A stretch of DNA of 64,000 bases from Xanthobacter sp. NM-59 (GTDB lineage: Bacteria; Pseudomonadota; Alphaproteobacteria; Rhizobiales; Xanthobacteraceae). The stretch is taken from NCBI RefSeq assembly GCF_021401125.1, contig NZ_JACBFQ010000015.1, positions 1 to 64,000 on the forward strand, given 5' to 3'. Positions 17,609 through 28,110 of this stretch are shown here, piece after piece (within the stretch, counting starts at the first letter, position 1; each line of letters begins with the position of its first letter). The notes beneath the pieces are model-generated. The model was not told the origin of the DNA and did no database searches. It saw only the letters and a program-made list of their open reading frames with translations. A program made the translations under genes and the position numbers.

Positions 17609-18334
17609 GTGTCTTCGAATCTCTACGTGGCCTTGTCGGCTCAAATGGCAACGGACAAGCGGCTCGCGACCGTCGCCAACAACGTCGCCAACATGAACAC
17701 GCCGGGGTACCGGGCGGAGCAGGTACGTTTTTCCGAGCTGCTGTCGGACACGATCGGGGACAAGACGTCCTATGTGTCCGAAGGCGAAACCTTCACGTCG
17801 CTGCGCCCCGGCGCCATCACCCAGACCAGCAATCCCCTGGATCTGGCCATTGAGGGCGATGGCTGGTTCGCGGTGCGCACCGACCAGGGCGTGGGCTACA
17901 CGCGGGACGGGCGTCTGCGGATGACTTCCGAGGGGGCGTTGCAGACCATGAACGGCGCTCCGATGCTGGATGCCGGCGGCGCACCGCTGATGGTGGATCC
18001 TAATGGTGGCGCGGTGCGCGTGGGTGTCGACGGCTCCGTCTATCAGCGCGGGCAGACCGTTGGCCGGGTCGGCATCTATGTGATGGCCGACGGCACGCAG
18101 ATGACGCGCCAGAGCGGTGCGGTGATGACGCCGGACCGGGCCCCGGCCCTGATCCAGACCTTCAACCGCAACAAGGTGCTCCAGGGATATGTGGAGGGGT
18201 CCAACGTGGATCCGGTGATGGAGATGACGCGTCTCATCACCCTCCAGAGGGCTTTTGAGCAGGCGGCCAACGCCGTCTCGCAGAATGAGGATCTGACGAC
18301 CAGCGCCATCAAGCAGCTGGGGCCGTCGAGCTGA
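17609..18334 (+). CDS. flgF: Proximal rod protein FlgF
   Basis: FlgF is a rod subunit. The 241-aa product uses a GTG start with GGGAG six bases upstream. It has the axial motif RLATVANNVANMNTPGYRAE, the central NPLDLAIEGDGWFAV, and the C-terminal EMTRLITLQRAFEQAANAVS helix. It is the first gene of the plus-strand flagellar block and shares a 225-bp upstream region with the divergent motA. A 62-bp gap leads to fliI. Confidence 0.97.
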   Translation: MSSNLYVALSAQMATDKRLATVANNVANMNTPGYRAEQVRFSELLSDTIGDKTSYVSEGETFTSLRPGAITQTSNPLDLAIEGDGWFAVRTDQGVGYTRDGRLRMTSEGALQTMNGAPMLDAGGAPLMVDPNGGAVRVGVDGSVYQRGQTVGRVGIYVMADGTQMTRQSGAVMTPDRAPALIQTFNRNKVLQGYVEGSNVDPVMEMTRLITLQRAFEQAANAVSQNEDLTTSAIKQLGPSS

Positions 18335-18396
18335 ATCGAAGGCGCCCGGGCGTAGGGCGGTACGCCGGGGTGCGTGAGAGACCGCGGAGTTGAGGG

Positions 18397-19719
18397 ATGA
18401 ACGGTCTTGAGCGCCTGGCTGCCGCCGTGGAGGCGGGGCTGGAGGAGAGTCCGCCACTGCGAGTGGGCGGCGTGGTGCGCGAGGTGGCGCCGACGCATTT
18501 CGATGTGTCCGGCCTGTCCCATGTGCTGCGTCTGGGTGAGCGCGTCGGCGTCGAGGGCGATGCTGGCGTGCGTCTCGGCGAGGTGGTGCGCATCGATGGC
18601 GCCTGCGCCGTGGTGAAGCCTTACGACAGTCAGATGCAGGTGGGGCTTGGCGAGAGGGCGTTTCGTGTCGGGCCGCTCGTCCTTCATCCGAGCGAGCAGT
18701 GGAAGGGGCGTGTCGTCAACGCCTTGGGCCAGCCGCTGGACGGGGAGGGGCCGCTGGCGCGGGGCCTGAAGGCCATGCCGCTCGACCGCGACCCGCCCGC
18801 CGCCATGGCCCGCGCGCGGGTGGAAAAGCCGCTGCGCACGGGCGTGCGCGCCGTGGATATCTTCACTCCCCTGTGCCAGGGGCAGCGCATGGGCATCTTC
18901 GCGGGCTCCGGCGTGGGCAAGTCCACGCTGCTGTCCATGCTGGCCGGGTGCACGGGCTTCGATACCGTGGTCGTGGCCCTGGTGGGCGAGCGCGGGCGCG
19001 AGGTTCGCGAGTTCCTGGAAGGGCCCCTTGCGCCCAACCGCGCACGCGCGGTCGTCGTGGTCTCGACCTCCGACGAGAGCCCCATGATGCGCCGCATGGC
19101 GCCGCAGGCCGCTCTCGCGGTGGCGGAGCATTTTCGCGATGCGGGCGAGAGCGTGTTGCTGATCGTCGATTCGGTCACGCGCTATGCCCATGCCGCGCGC
19201 GACGTGGCGCTGGCCGCCGGCGAGCCCGCCGTCGCCCGAGGCTACGCGCCGAGCGTGTTCTCCACCTTGCCGAAGTTGCTGGAGCGGGCCGGCCCAGGCG
19301 AGGAGGGCAAGGGATCCATCACCGGCATCTTCTCGGTGCTGGTGGACGGCGACGACCATAACGACCCGGTGGCGGACGCCATCCGCGGCACACTGGATGG
19401 GCACATCGTGCTCGATCGCGCCATCGCCGACCAGGGCCGGTTTCCAGCCATCAACGTGCTGCGCTCGGTGTCGCGACTGTCGGGCCTGGTGTGGAACGAG
19501 GGCGAGCGCGAGCTGGTGCGGCGCTTGAAGGCCATGATCGCGCGGTTCGAGGACACGCGGGACCTGCGCCTCATGGGCGGCTACCAGGCCGGGAGCGATC
19601 TCGATCTGGATCAGGCCATCGCCGCGGTGCCGCGCATCTATGACGCGCTGAGACAGAATCCGGGGTCGCCGCCGAGCCGCGATCCCTTCGCTGACCTTGC
19701 GGCGGCGCTGCGGGCTTGA
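18397..19719 (+). CDS. fliI: Flagellar export ATPase FliI
   Basis: FliI is the export ATPase that unfolds substrates at the gate. The 440-aa product has the Walker A motif GSGVGKST at residues 170-177, a Walker B region ending in VLLIVDSVTRYAHA, and the family stretches VVALVGERGREVREF and YAPSVFSTLPKLLERAG. Its regulator FliH is on the other strand at 1.4-2.1 kb, so the export ATPase complex is split between two transcription units here. No canonical fliJ follows it. Confidence 0.97.
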   Translation: MNGLERLAAAVEAGLEESPPLRVGGVVREVAPTHFDVSGLSHVLRLGERVGVEGDAGVRLGEVVRIDGACAVVKPYDSQMQVGLGERAFRVGPLVLHPSEQWKGRVVNALGQPLDGEGPLARGLKAMPLDRDPPAAMARARVEKPLRTGVRAVDIFTPLCQGQRMGIFAGSGVGKSTLLSMLAGCTGFDTVVVALVGERGREVREFLEGPLAPNRARAVVVVSTSDESPMMRRMAPQAALAVAEHFRDAGESVLLIVDSVTRYAHAARDVALAAGEPAVARGYAPSVFSTLPKLLERAGPGEEGKGSITGIFSVLVDGDDHNDPVADAIRGTLDGHIVLDRAIADQGRFPAINVLRSVSRLSGLVWNEGERELVRRLKAMIARFEDTRDLRLMGGYQAGSDLDLDQAIAAVPRIYDALRQNPGSPPSRDPFADLAAALRA

Positions 19720-19807
19720 TGGCCGGCAGCTTCGCACAAGCCTTTTAGGTTCAATTGATCAACCACGGGCCGTATGGAGCGGCCATTGCCCTCGGGAGCC
19801 AAGCCAG

Positions 19808-21019
19808 ATGAGCCTTTACGGAATGATGCGCACGAGCGTGTCGGGCATGAACGCGCAGGCGAACCTCCTCAGCACGGTGGGCGACAACATCGCCAATTCC
19901 GGCACCATCGGCTACAAGGCGGCCAGCGCCGACTTCTCCTCGGTGATGCTGCAGTCTGAAACCGGGAGCGGCGGCGACTATCAGTCGGGCTCGGTGAAGA
20001 CCACCATCAGCTATGACATCTCGGCCCGTGGCGAGCTCGACTATACCGGCAAGGGCACGACCGATCTGGCGATTCAGGGCAACGGCTTCTTCCTGGTGAC
20101 GGACACCTCCGGCCAGACTGTTCTGACCCGCGCCGGCAATTTCACGCAGGATGCCTCCACCAACAATCTGGTGAATGGCGCCGGCTACACGCTCATGGGT
20201 TACGCCGTGGCCGCAGACGGCACGGTCGACTCGACCCAGCTCGTGCCCGTGAATATCGACAAGGCGACGGTGACCGCTGCGGCCTCGACGGATGCCACCT
20301 TCGCGGCGAACCTGCCGACCAGCGCGGCCATCGGCGACACGATGACCACCTCGCTCACCGCCTATGACGCCCTTGGCTCTCAGCGCAATGTCAGCCTGAC
20401 CATGGAGAAGACCGCGGTGGACGCCACCACCGGCGCTGTGACCTGGACGGTGACCGCGAGCGGGGACGTGGACCCGGCGACCTACACGCTCACCTTCGAT
20501 AGCTCGGGTGTTCTGACCACCAGTCCGGCCACCTTCTCCCTGGCGGTTCAGAATTCGCTGAACGCGACCACCACCACGCCGGTCACCCTCGACCTGTCTG
20601 GCATGGTGCAGAAGGACATGGACTACACCCCGCTGACCACCGACATCAACGGCAGCTCGGCCTCGGTCCTGTCGGATATTTCCATTGATGGCGACGGCAC
20701 TGTCTATGCGGTGAACGGCGATGGTGACCAGTTCGCCATCTTCAAGATCCCGCTCGGCTACGTCACCAGCCCGGACAACCTGACCCCCCTGTCGGGCAAT
20801 GCCTACCAGATCAACAACTCCTCCGGTCCGCTGCAGATCGGCTACGCGGAATCGGCCGGCCTCGGCACCATGGTGTCCGGCGCGACCGAGGGTTCCACCG
20901 TCGACACGGCGAGCGAGCTGACCACCATGATCGTGGCGCAGCGTGACTACACCGCGAACTCGAAGGTCTTCCAGACCGGCACCGAGCTTCTCGACGTGCT
21001 GATGAACCTCAAGCGTTGA
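19808..21019 (+). CDS. flgE: Flagellar hook protein FlgE
   Basis: FlgE is the hook subunit. I start at MSLYGMMRTSVSGMNAQANL, the conserved opening; the frame is open 37 codons upstream without recognisable sequence. The 403-aa product has NIANSGTIGYKAASADFSSV, the central TDLAIQGNGFFLV, a long Thr/Ala/Asp-rich surface region (about 140-290), and the C-terminal DTASELTTMIVAQRDYTANS helix. flgK starts 25 bp downstream. Confidence 0.97.
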   Translation: MSLYGMMRTSVSGMNAQANLLSTVGDNIANSGTIGYKAASADFSSVMLQSETGSGGDYQSGSVKTTISYDISARGELDYTGKGTTDLAIQGNGFFLVTDTSGQTVLTRAGNFTQDASTNNLVNGAGYTLMGYAVAADGTVDSTQLVPVNIDKATVTAAASTDATFAANLPTSAAIGDTMTTSLTAYDALGSQRNVSLTMEKTAVDATTGAVTWTVTASGDVDPATYTLTFDSSGVLTTSPATFSLAVQNSLNATTTTPVTLDLSGMVQKDMDYTPLTTDINGSSASVLSDISIDGDGTVYAVNGDGDQFAIFKIPLGYVTSPDNLTPLSGNAYQINNSSGPLQIGYAESAGLGTMVSGATEGSTVDTASELTTMIVAQRDYTANSKVFQTGTELLDVLMNLKR

Positions 21020-21044
21020 GCGGCGGAGCTGCTGGGGGATCGCT

Positions 21045-22514
21045 ATGAGCTTGACCGCTGCCTTCAACACTGCCCGCTCGTCGTTGCAGGCCACGTCCAC
21101 GCGGCTGTCGGTGTCGGCAAGCAACGTGGGCTCGGCCGACAGCGCTTCGGCTTCCAGAAAGATCGCCGTGGTCACCACGTCGGCCGATGGTGGCGCCAAG
21201 GTCGTCACCATCACGCGGGCGTCGGATTCTGCGCTGTTCGACAAGATGCTGTCGTCCACCTCGTCGAGCGCGCAGCTGAAGGCATTGGATGACGGGCTGA
21301 CCGTCCTCCAGAAGACCGTTGGCGACACGGAGAGCGAAACCTCTCCGGCCGCGCTGCTGGGCACCTTCTCGAATGCTCTCACGGCTGCCGCCAATGCGCC
21401 CGATGACACAGCGCTCGCGGCGGCGGCGGTGTCGGCTGCGCAGGATCTGGCTGTGTCGCTCAATGATGCCTGCGACGCGGTTCAGCAGGTGCGCACCGAT
21501 GCCGACTCGGCCATCGCAGCCTCGGTCGGCAATGTGAATGACTTGCTGTCGCAGTTCCAGGATGCGAACGACGCCGTGGTGCGCGGCACCGCGCTCGGGA
21601 CCGATGTGACGAACGCCCTGGACCAGCGGGACAGTATCCTCGCGCAGCTGGCGGAGGAGATGGGGATCTCCACTCTCACGCGCGACAACAATGACATCGC
21701 CATCTATACGGACAGCGGTGTTACCCTGTTCGACAAGACCGCCCGCTCCGTTACTTTTGCGGAATCGGGCATGCTCGACGCTTCCAGCTCGGGCAATGCC
21801 GTCTATGTGGACGGTGTGGCTGTCGCGGGGCCCGGCGCCAGCACCTCGATGGCTCTGAAATCGGGCACGATCGTGGGTCTCACGACGTTGCGGGACGATG
21901 TCGCCGTCACATACCAGGCGCAGCTCGACGAGGTTGCCCGCGGTCTCATCGACACCTTTGCCGAGACCGATCAGAGCGGCCTTGGCGGGCCGACGATGGC
22001 GGGCCTGTTCACCGCCAGCGCCGGCGACACCTCTGTGCCGGGTTCCATGGTGGCCGGTCTCGCTGGGTCGATCACCGTGAACGCGGCCGTCGATACGGAG
22101 CAGGGGGGCACGCCCTTCGCGCTGCGCGACGGTGGCATGAACGGCGCCTCCCATCTCTACAACACCGGGGCCGAGGCGAGCTACGGCACGCGCCTGACCA
22201 GCCTGGTGGACACCTTGGCCCAGTCGCGGACCTATGACGCAACGGCCCAGCTGCACGACGGCACCAACCTGATGGGGTTTGCGACCAGCTCCGTGAGCTG
22301 GCTGGAGGGCCAGCGCTCAACGGTGTCCTCGCAGTTGGACACCCAGGCCGCGGTCCTGTCGCAGGCCTCCACCGCCCTGTCCTCGGCGACGGGCGTCAAT
22401 CTCGATGAGGAATATGCCCTTCAGCTTGAGCTGGAGCGCAGCTACCAGGCGTCCTCCAAGCTGATCGGGGTGGTGAGCAACCTCTACGACCAGCTGTTCA
22501 GCGTGATCGGGTGA
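21045..22514 (+). CDS. flgK: Hook-filament junction protein FlgK
   Basis: FlgK (HAP1) caps the hook and joins it to the filament. The 489-aa product has an N-terminal helix (TAAFNTARSSLQATSTRLSV) with SASNVGSADSASASRK in place of the more usual NVAN-type sequence, and a central Ser/Thr/Ala-rich body. The C-terminal axial helix reads NLDEEYALQLELERSYQASS, which is diagnostic. It ends at the flgL start region. Confidence 0.95.
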   Translation: MSLTAAFNTARSSLQATSTRLSVSASNVGSADSASASRKIAVVTTSADGGAKVVTITRASDSALFDKMLSSTSSSAQLKALDDGLTVLQKTVGDTESETSPAALLGTFSNALTAAANAPDDTALAAAAVSAAQDLAVSLNDACDAVQQVRTDADSAIAASVGNVNDLLSQFQDANDAVVRGTALGTDVTNALDQRDSILAQLAEEMGISTLTRDNNDIAIYTDSGVTLFDKTARSVTFAESGMLDASSSGNAVYVDGVAVAGPGASTSMALKSGTIVGLTTLRDDVAVTYQAQLDEVARGLIDTFAETDQSGLGGPTMAGLFTASAGDTSVPGSMVAGLAGSITVNAAVDTEQGGTPFALRDGGMNGASHLYNTGAEASYGTRLTSLVDTLAQSRTYDATAQLHDGTNLMGFATSSVSWLEGQRSTVSSQLDTQAAVLSQASTALSSATGVNLDEEYALQLELERSYQASSKLIGVVSNLYDQLFSVIG

Positions 22515-22519
22515 CGGCA

Positions 22520-23557
22520 ATGAAGAGCTCCTTTGTTTCCACCTTGACCTGGACCAGCAGCGCGCTGAAGTCCGTTGCCCGCCTGCAGAATGAGATGGCG
22601 AAGGCCACCACGGAGATTGCCACCGGGCGCTATGCGGATGTGGGGCTCAGCCTTGGACTCCGCACCGGGCAGAGCGTTTCGCTCTACTCGACCAAGGCGG
22701 CCATTTCCTCGCAGACGCTCAGCAATAATTTCGCCTCGAACATCGTCGGCACCTCGCAGACGGTCATGGCGAAGCTGATTGCCGACGGCGATGAGTTTCT
22801 TCAGGATCTCATCACGGCTCAATCTTCCAGTGCCGACCCGAAGACGTTGGTGACGCAGGCGGAAACGGCATTGGCGACGCTGACGGACAACCTAAATACC
22901 TCGGATGGCCAGCGTTACCTCTTCGCGGGCACGAACAGCTCCGTGCAGCCGATGGCCGCCTATGAGGACGGGCCCGAGGCGGCGGTCACAGCGGCTTTCA
23001 CTGCGGCTTTTGGCGTCAGCCCCACCGATCCGGCGGTGAGCAATATCTCGGCGAGCGACATGGAAACGTTCCTGAACGGAACATTCGCGGACCTGTTTGC
23101 TGACCCCTCATGGGGCAATACCTGGTCGAGCGCTTCCGATCAGCCGCTCACCAGCCAGATCAGCAGCAACGCACGCGCGAACATCACCACCACGGCGAAT
23201 ATCGACGGGGTGCGCAATCTGACCATGGCCTTGACGATGGTGGCGAAGCTCGGGACCGCCAATCTCTCGGCTGAGACCAGGGCGGTGCTGGTGGACAAGG
23301 CGACCACCGTGGCGGGCGCCGCCATCTCGCAGATTACGACCGTCAGCGCGAGCCTTGGTGTCACGCAGAGCCGGATCAATAAGGCCAATGATGTCTTGAG
23401 TAGTGCCAGCACACTGGTTGAGACGCAGATTTCGAACCTTGAAGGGGTTGATACTGCCGAAGCCAAGACACGCCTGGATAATATGACGACACAGCTTGAG
23501 ATGTCCTACTCGACGACGGCGACGTTGATGCAGTTGTCGCTTCTCAACTACGCTTGA
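22520..23557 (+). CDS. flgL: Hook-filament junction protein FlgL
   Basis: FlgL (HAP3) sits between FlgK and flagellin. I start at MKSSFVSTLTW because rhizobial FlgL proteins begin MKTSFVST, from memory. A GTG nine bases upstream overlaps the flgK stop and is an alternative. The 345-aa product has a flagellin-like N-terminal helix (ARLQNEMAKATTEIATGRY) and a C-terminal helix (KTRLDNMTTQLEMSYSTTAT), with a variable middle. The next gene, flaF, follows after 20 bp. Confidence 0.93.
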   Translation: MKSSFVSTLTWTSSALKSVARLQNEMAKATTEIATGRYADVGLSLGLRTGQSVSLYSTKAAISSQTLSNNFASNIVGTSQTVMAKLIADGDEFLQDLITAQSSSADPKTLVTQAETALATLTDNLNTSDGQRYLFAGTNSSVQPMAAYEDGPEAAVTAAFTAAFGVSPTDPAVSNISASDMETFLNGTFADLFADPSWGNTWSSASDQPLTSQISSNARANITTTANIDGVRNLTMALTMVAKLGTANLSAETRAVLVDKATTVAGAAISQITTVSASLGVTQSRINKANDVLSSASTLVETQISNLEGVDTAEAKTRLDNMTTQLEMSYSTTATLMQLSLLNYA

Positions 23558-23577
23558 TCCCACGTAAGAGGGGTGCC

Positions 23578-23925
23578 ATGTACAAATTCGCATATGCGGA
23601 AATTCTCGACGAGGCTGGGACCTCCGGGCGCGAGCGCGAACGCCAGGCGTTCGACATGGCCATGGATCTTCTGGTTCAGGCACAGGCAGCGGGCCCCGGA
23701 AGCCCGGAAATGCGCACGGCGCTGCTGACGGTGCAGAAGATGTGGCGGTTCTTCATCGCCGACATCGCGGACGCGCAGAACGAGCTGCCGGAAACCCTGC
23801 GCGTGAACCTGGCGTCGCTCGGCCTTTGGATCATCCAGGAAGCGGATCGCATCCTGAGTGATCCGACCCGGGATGTGGCGCTGCTGATCGATGTGAACCG
23901 CACTATTCGGGACGGCCTGAAATGA
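23578..23925 (+). CDS. flaF: Flagellar regulator FlaF
   Basis: FlaF is needed for flagellin synthesis or secretion in alphaproteobacteria and works with FlbT. The 115-aa product starts MYKFAYAEILDE with AAGAGGGG just upstream. It is helical, with ALLTVQKMWRFFIADIADAQ and LPETLRVNLASLGLWIIQEA as family features. It overlaps flbT by 4 bp. The flagellin gene itself is about 18 kb away. Confidence 0.94.
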   Translation: MYKFAYAEILDEAGTSGRERERQAFDMAMDLLVQAQAAGPGSPEMRTALLTVQKMWRFFIADIADAQNELPETLRVNLASLGLWIIQEADRILSDPTRDVALLIDVNRTIRDGLK

Positions 23926-24341
23926 CGAAGGCGATGCGTATCTCGCTGAAGGCCGGAGAGAAGATCTATCTCAACGGCGCGGTGTTCTGCGCCGACCGCA
24001 AGGTGACGCTCGAGCTGCTGAATGATGCTGTCTTTCTGCTCGAGGGTCACGTGATGCAGGTGGAGAACACCACCACGCCTTTGCGTCAGCTCTACTTCAT
24101 CGTGCAGTCGGTGCTCATGTATCCGAGCAGTGCCGATGAGGCCCGGCGCCTGGCGTCGGGGCACCTGACCGCGGTGATGCGTGCCTACTCCAACCAGGAG
24201 ATGCTGGTGCAGCTGGAGCAGGTGAAGTCGGCTCTCGCCGAGGATCGGTGCTTTGATGCGCTGCGGCAGCTGCGGCAGCTCTTCCCCCTCGAAGATTCGA
24301 TCATCGAGGGCAACGCCCTGCAGCAGTGCGAAGTGGCCTGA
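23922..24341 (+). CDS. flbT: Flagellin mRNA regulator FlbT
   Basis: FlbT is a post-transcriptional regulator; in Caulobacter it binds the flagellin 5' UTR and promotes decay, while in Brucella it acts positively. The 139-aa product has ISLKAGEKIYLNGAV and FLLEGHVMQVENTTTPLRQL, with VQSVLMYP, all typical. The ATG overlaps the flaF stop as ATGA; a second in-frame ATG four codons later is also plausible. Confidence 0.95.
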   Translation: MTKAMRISLKAGEKIYLNGAVFCADRKVTLELLNDAVFLLEGHVMQVENTTTPLRQLYFIVQSVLMYPSSADEARRLASGHLTAVMRAYSNQEMLVQLEQVKSALAEDRCFDALRQLRQLFPLEDSIIEGNALQQCEVA

Positions 24342-24396
24342 GGGCGGCCTCGCGCAATCCTGATATGGCACGGTCCACGGTGGGAAGGATGCCGCA

Positions 24397-24813
24397 ATGA
24401 CTTCTGTTTCAAGCACCACGAGCGCCGCCGCTGCGACCAGCACGAAGAGCACGAGTTCGTCGGCCGCGTCGGCGACGTCCATCGACTATGACACCTTTCT
24501 GCAGCTCCTAGTGGCGCAGCTTCAGAACCAGGACCCGACGAATCCGATGGATTCCACGGCCTATCTGTCGCAGCTCGCGTCCTTTTCCCAGGTCGAACAG
24601 CAGATCACCACGAACAGCAAGCTCGATGCCATGCTGACGTCGTCCGCGCTGCAGTCGGCGGAGTCGGCCATCGGCAAGACGCTGACTTCGGCGGATGGCT
24701 CGGTTTCCGGAACGGTGGCGTCGGTTCAGATCACCAGCGACGGTGTCGTCGCGACGCTGACCAGTGGCAAGACCGTCGCCATCGAGGATGGCGTGACCCT
24801 GAGCGGCTCGTGA
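24397..24813 (+). CDS. flgD: Hook-cap scaffold protein FlgD
   Basis: FlgD caps the growing hook. The 138-aa product is short, close to the rhizobial form that lacks most of the C-terminal domain of enteric FlgD. It has a Ser/Thr/Ala-rich leader, then YDTFLQLLVAQLQNQDPTNP and MDSTAYLSQLASFSQVEQQ, the defining FlgD block. The C-terminus (SVSGTVASVQITSDGVVATL) is a small beta module. Its end overlaps fliQ by 4 bp. Confidence 0.95.
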   Translation: MTSVSSTTSAAAATSTKSTSSSAASATSIDYDTFLQLLVAQLQNQDPTNPMDSTAYLSQLASFSQVEQQITTNSKLDAMLTSSALQSAESAIGKTLTSADGSVSGTVASVQITSDGVVATLTSGKTVAIEDGVTLSGS

Positions 24814-25076
24814 ACGAGGCGGACGCGCTCGATCTGGTCAACTCCGCCATTTGGACGGTGTTGGTCGCGGCCGGGCCGGCCGTTGCGGCGGCCATGATTG
24901 TGGGCATTCTCGTGGCCCTCTTTCAGGCGCTGACCCAGATCCAGGAAATGACGCTGACCTTCATTCCCAAGATCCTTGCGGTCTTGGCGGTTGCGGCGTT
25001 GACGGCCTCCTTCATGGGTTCGCACATCATGGCGTTCACGGAAGAGGTCTATGGTCGGATTTCGAGCGGCTATTAG
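24810..25076 (+). CDS. fliQ: Flagellar export-gate protein FliQ
   Basis: FliQ is a small export-gate subunit. The 88-aa product uses a GTG start overlapping the flgD stop. It has two membrane hairpins: VLVAAGPAVAAAMIVGILVA with LFQALTQIQEMTLTFIPKI, then VLAVAALTASFMGSHIM. The QALTQIQEMTL motif identifies FliQ. A 190-bp gap with no other gene separates it from flhA. Confidence 0.96.
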   Translation: MNEADALDLVNSAIWTVLVAAGPAVAAAMIVGILVALFQALTQIQEMTLTFIPKILAVLAVAALTASFMGSHIMAFTEEVYGRISSGY

Positions 25077-25266
25077 CGTGCGGCGGGCTTGGCCTCAGGC
25101 GGGGCGAGCAGGGCGGGGGCCTTCCGGTCATCTTGTCCGGGCAGAGTGGGGGAGGGGCTGAGGCACGGCCCCGGGATGTTAAACGGTAGACCCGCGTTTT
25201 GGCGGCTCTGGGAATGGTGATTGAGGATGTGGCGAGGGGCCTTGGTGTTGGGCGGAGCTTGAGAGC

Positions 25267-27351
25267 ATGGCCGACATCCCAGCTACTGACAGCGTAGCGG
25301 CGCGCTCGCGTCGTGACATCGGGTTCGCCATGGGTATCGTGGCGATCCTTGGCGTCATGTTCCTGCCCATCCCGCCGATGTTCATCGACATGGGGCTGGC
25401 GCTGTCCATCGCGTTGTCCGTTCTCATCCTGATGGTGTCGCTGTGGATCAATAAGCCACTTGAATTTTCCTCCTTCCCGACGGTGTTGCTGATCGCGACC
25501 CTGCTGCGGCTGGGCCTCGGCATCGCCACCACGCGCCTCATCCTCTCGCACGGCAGCGACGGCGTGCACGCGGCGGGCTACATCATCGCCGGCTTCTCGC
25601 AGCTGGTGATGAGTGGTGACTTCGTTATCGGTATCGTCGTGTTCGTCATTCTGGTGACGGTGAACTTCCTCGTCATCACCAAGGGCGCGACGCGTATCGC
25701 CGAGGTGGGCGCCCGCTTTACCCTCGATGCCATCCCCGGCAAGCAGATGGCCATCGACGCCGACCTCAATGCCGGCCTCATCGATGACCGCGAGGCGCAG
25801 CGGCGCCGCTCGGAGCTTGAGGAAGAAAGCTCCTTCTTCGGCTCCATGGACGGTGCTTCCAAGTTCGTGCGCGGCGAGGCGGTCGCGAGCCTCATCATCA
25901 TCGCGGTGAATATCTTCGGCGGCATCATCATCGGCGTGACGCGTCACGGCATGCCGATCGGGGATGCGGCCAACGTCTTCACGCGCCTGTCAGTGGGCGA
26001 CGGGCTGGTGGCGCAGATCCCGGCGCTCATCGTATCACTGGCCGCCGGCCTGCTGGTGTCGAAGGGTGGCACCAAGGGCCGGGCGGAAATGGCGGTGCTG
26101 GGGCAGCTCGGCGCCTATCCGCGGGCTCTGTTCGTCGCCTCGGGTCTCATGTTCGCCATGGCCGTGGTGCCGGGCCTTCCGCTGCTGCCGTTCGCGATTC
26201 TCGGCGGCGTGCTGGCGTTCGTCGGCTATTCGATTCCCAAGCAGCTTGCCAAGAAGCAGGCGCTGGAGGCCGAGAAGGCCGAGGCGGAACGCCAGAAGAA
26301 GGAGCGGGAGCAGCGTGAATCGGTGAAGGAAAGCCTGCGTACGCCGGAAATCGAGGTGTGTGTGGGTAAGCAGCTGGCGGGCCAGGTGCTGCGCACGCCC
26401 ACCGAGCTGACCAACCGTATCGGCAAGATGAGGCGCAAGTTCGCGGTCCGCTACGGGTTCGTGGTGCCCGAGATCCGCATGAGCGAAAGCCTCTCGGTTC
26501 CCAACAAGAGCTATCAGATCAAGATCCATGGCACGGTGGTCGCCACCCAGGAGATGCGCATCGGCGAGTTCCTGGTGGTGGTGGGCGACGGGCCGAAGCC
26601 GGATGTGCCCGGCGAAGAAGTGCGTGAGCCGGCCTTCGGCATGAAGGCGGTGTGGGTCGCGGAGGCCTATGGCAGCGAGGTAAAGCGCGAGGGCTACGCG
26701 CCGGTCGACAACCTCACGGTCATCCTCACCCATCTCAGCGAGGTCATCGCCAACAACCTGCCGCAGCTCCTGTCCTACAAGGACATGCGGGGTCTGCTGG
26801 ATCGGCTTGATCCGGAGTATAAGAAGCTCATCGACGATATCTGCCCCTCGCAGATTTCGTCCTCGGGCCTGCAGGCGGTGCTGAAGCTGCTGCTGTCGGA
26901 GCGCGTCTCCATCCGCAATCTCAACCTGATCCTGGAGGCGATCGCCGAGATCGTGCCCCACGCGCGGCGCTCCGAGCAGGTGGCCGAGCATGTGCGCATG
27001 CGCATGGCGCAGCAGATCTGCGGCGACCTTTCCGACGGGGGCGTGCTGAACGTGCTGCGCCTCGGCAGCAAGTGGGATCTCGCCTTCCACCAGAGCCTGA
27101 AGCGCGATGCCAAGGGCGAGGTGGTGGAGTTCGATATTGACCCGCGGCTGGTGGAGCAGTTCGGGGCCGAGGCGGGGGCGGCGATCCGCGACCGCATGAA
27201 GAATGGAGCGAGCTTCGTTCTGGTGACCGCGCCGGACGCGCGGCCCTATGTGCGAATGATCGTGGAGCGCATGTTCCCCTCCCTGCCGGTGCTGTCCCAT
27301 GTGGAGATCGCACGTGGCGTCGAGATCAAGTCGCTCGGAACCATCTCGTGA
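25267..27351 (+). CDS. flhA: Flagellar export-gate protein FlhA
   Basis: FlhA forms the nonameric cytoplasmic docking ring of the export gate. The 694-aa product has about eight membrane segments in residues 20-310. The FHIPEP-type loop is [20 protein letters not shown] and [15 protein letters not shown]. The cytoplasmic domain (about 350-694) carries [20 protein letters not shown] and the C-terminal chaperone-binding part. It overlaps fliR by 4 bp. Confidence 0.98.
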   Translation: MADIPATDSVAARSRRDIGFAMGIVAILGVMFLPIPPMFIDMGLALSIALSVLILMVSLWINKPLEFSSFPTVLLIATLLRLGLGIATTRLILSHGSDGVHAAGYIIAGFSQLVMSGDFVIGIVVFVILVTVNFLVITKGATRIAEVGARFTLDAIPGKQMAIDADLNAGLIDDREAQRRRSELEEESSFFGSMDGASKFVRGEAVASLIIIAVNIFGGIIIGVTRHGMPIGDAANVFTRLSVGDGLVAQIPALIVSLAAGLLVSKGGTKGRAEMAVLGQLGAYPRALFVASGLMFAMAVVPGLPLLPFAILGGVLAFVGYSIPKQLAKKQALEAEKAEAERQKKEREQRESVKESLRTPEIEVCVGKQLAGQVLRTPTELTNRIGKMRRKFAVRYGFVVPEIRMSESLSVPNKSYQIKIHGTVVATQEMRIGEFLVVVGDGPKPDVPGEEVREPAFGMKAVWVAEAYGSEVKREGYAPVDNLTVILTHLSEVIANNLPQLLSYKDMRGLLDRLDPEYKKLIDDICPSQISSSGLQAVLKLLLSERVSIRNLNLILEAIAEIVPHARRSEQVAEHVRMRMAQQICGDLSDGGVLNVLRLGSKWDLAFHQSLKRDAKGEVVEFDIDPRLVEQFGAEAGAAIRDRMKNGASFVLVTAPDARPYVRMIVERMFPSLPVLSHVEIARGVEIKSLGTIS

Positions 27352-28103
27352 ATGAGGCGGCCAGCCTCGCGGTCATCGTGGCCATGCTGGTCTTCTGCCG
27401 CATCGGCTCGTGCCTGATGCTGCTGCCAGGGGTGGGCGGGCGAAACATTCCCACCCAGGTGCGCCTGTTCCTCGCGCTCGCGCTCAGCTTCGCATTCGTG
27501 CCGGTGGTCTATGGGGTGGTGGCGCCGCGGGTGGAGCATGCGTCGGTGAGCCTGCTGGTGTCCGCCATCGTCGCCGAGATGCTGACGGGGGCGCTGCTGG
27601 GCTTTCTGGTGCGCATCTACATTGCCGCCCTTGAAACCATGATGAACTTCGCCTCCCAGGCGGTGGGCCTTGCCGGCATCGCGGGAATGTCGCTGGAAGA
27701 CAACGTTTCGCTGCCGACGCTCGCCAGCCTTTTCACCATCACCGTCGTGGCGCTCATCTTCATGAGTGACCTGCACCTGGAACTGGTGCGCGGCATTTTG
27801 GAGAGCTATCGCCGGATGCCGCCCGGCGAGCTGATCAATTTCGGCGCGGCGCTGGCCAATGTGGTGGACCAGTTCTCCGAGACCTTCGTGATCTCCCTGC
27901 GCATCGCCAGCCCATTCGTGCTCTATTCCATCGGCGTGAATCTGGCCCTGGGCCTTGTGAACAAATTCACTCCGCAAATCGCCGTTTATTTCATTGCGGG
28001 ACCATTCATCACTGCGGGGGGGCTGTTTTTGCTCTATATGAGTATCTCTCAGCTTCTGTCGCTGTTCATGCTCGCCCTGAGCGGGTGGGTGCGAACGCAT
28101 TGA
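27348..28103 (+). CDS. fliR: Flagellar export-gate protein FliR
   Basis: FliR completes the FliPQR export channel. The 251-aa product uses a GTG start overlapping the flhA stop. It has six hydrophobic segments and the family features [30 protein letters not shown] and [21 protein letters not shown] coiled-coil gene starts seven bases downstream. Confidence 0.96.
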   Translation: MNEAASLAVIVAMLVFCRIGSCLMLLPGVGGRNIPTQVRLFLALALSFAFVPVVYGVVAPRVEHASVSLLVSAIVAEMLTGALLGFLVRIYIAALETMMNFASQAVGLAGIAGMSLEDNVSLPTLASLFTITVVALIFMSDLHLELVRGILESYRRMPPGELINFGAALANVVDQFSETFVISLRIASPFVLYSIGVNLALGLVNKFTPQIAVYFIAGPFITAGGLFLLYMSISQLLSLFMLALSGWVRTH

Positions 28104-28110
28104 GGGCGCG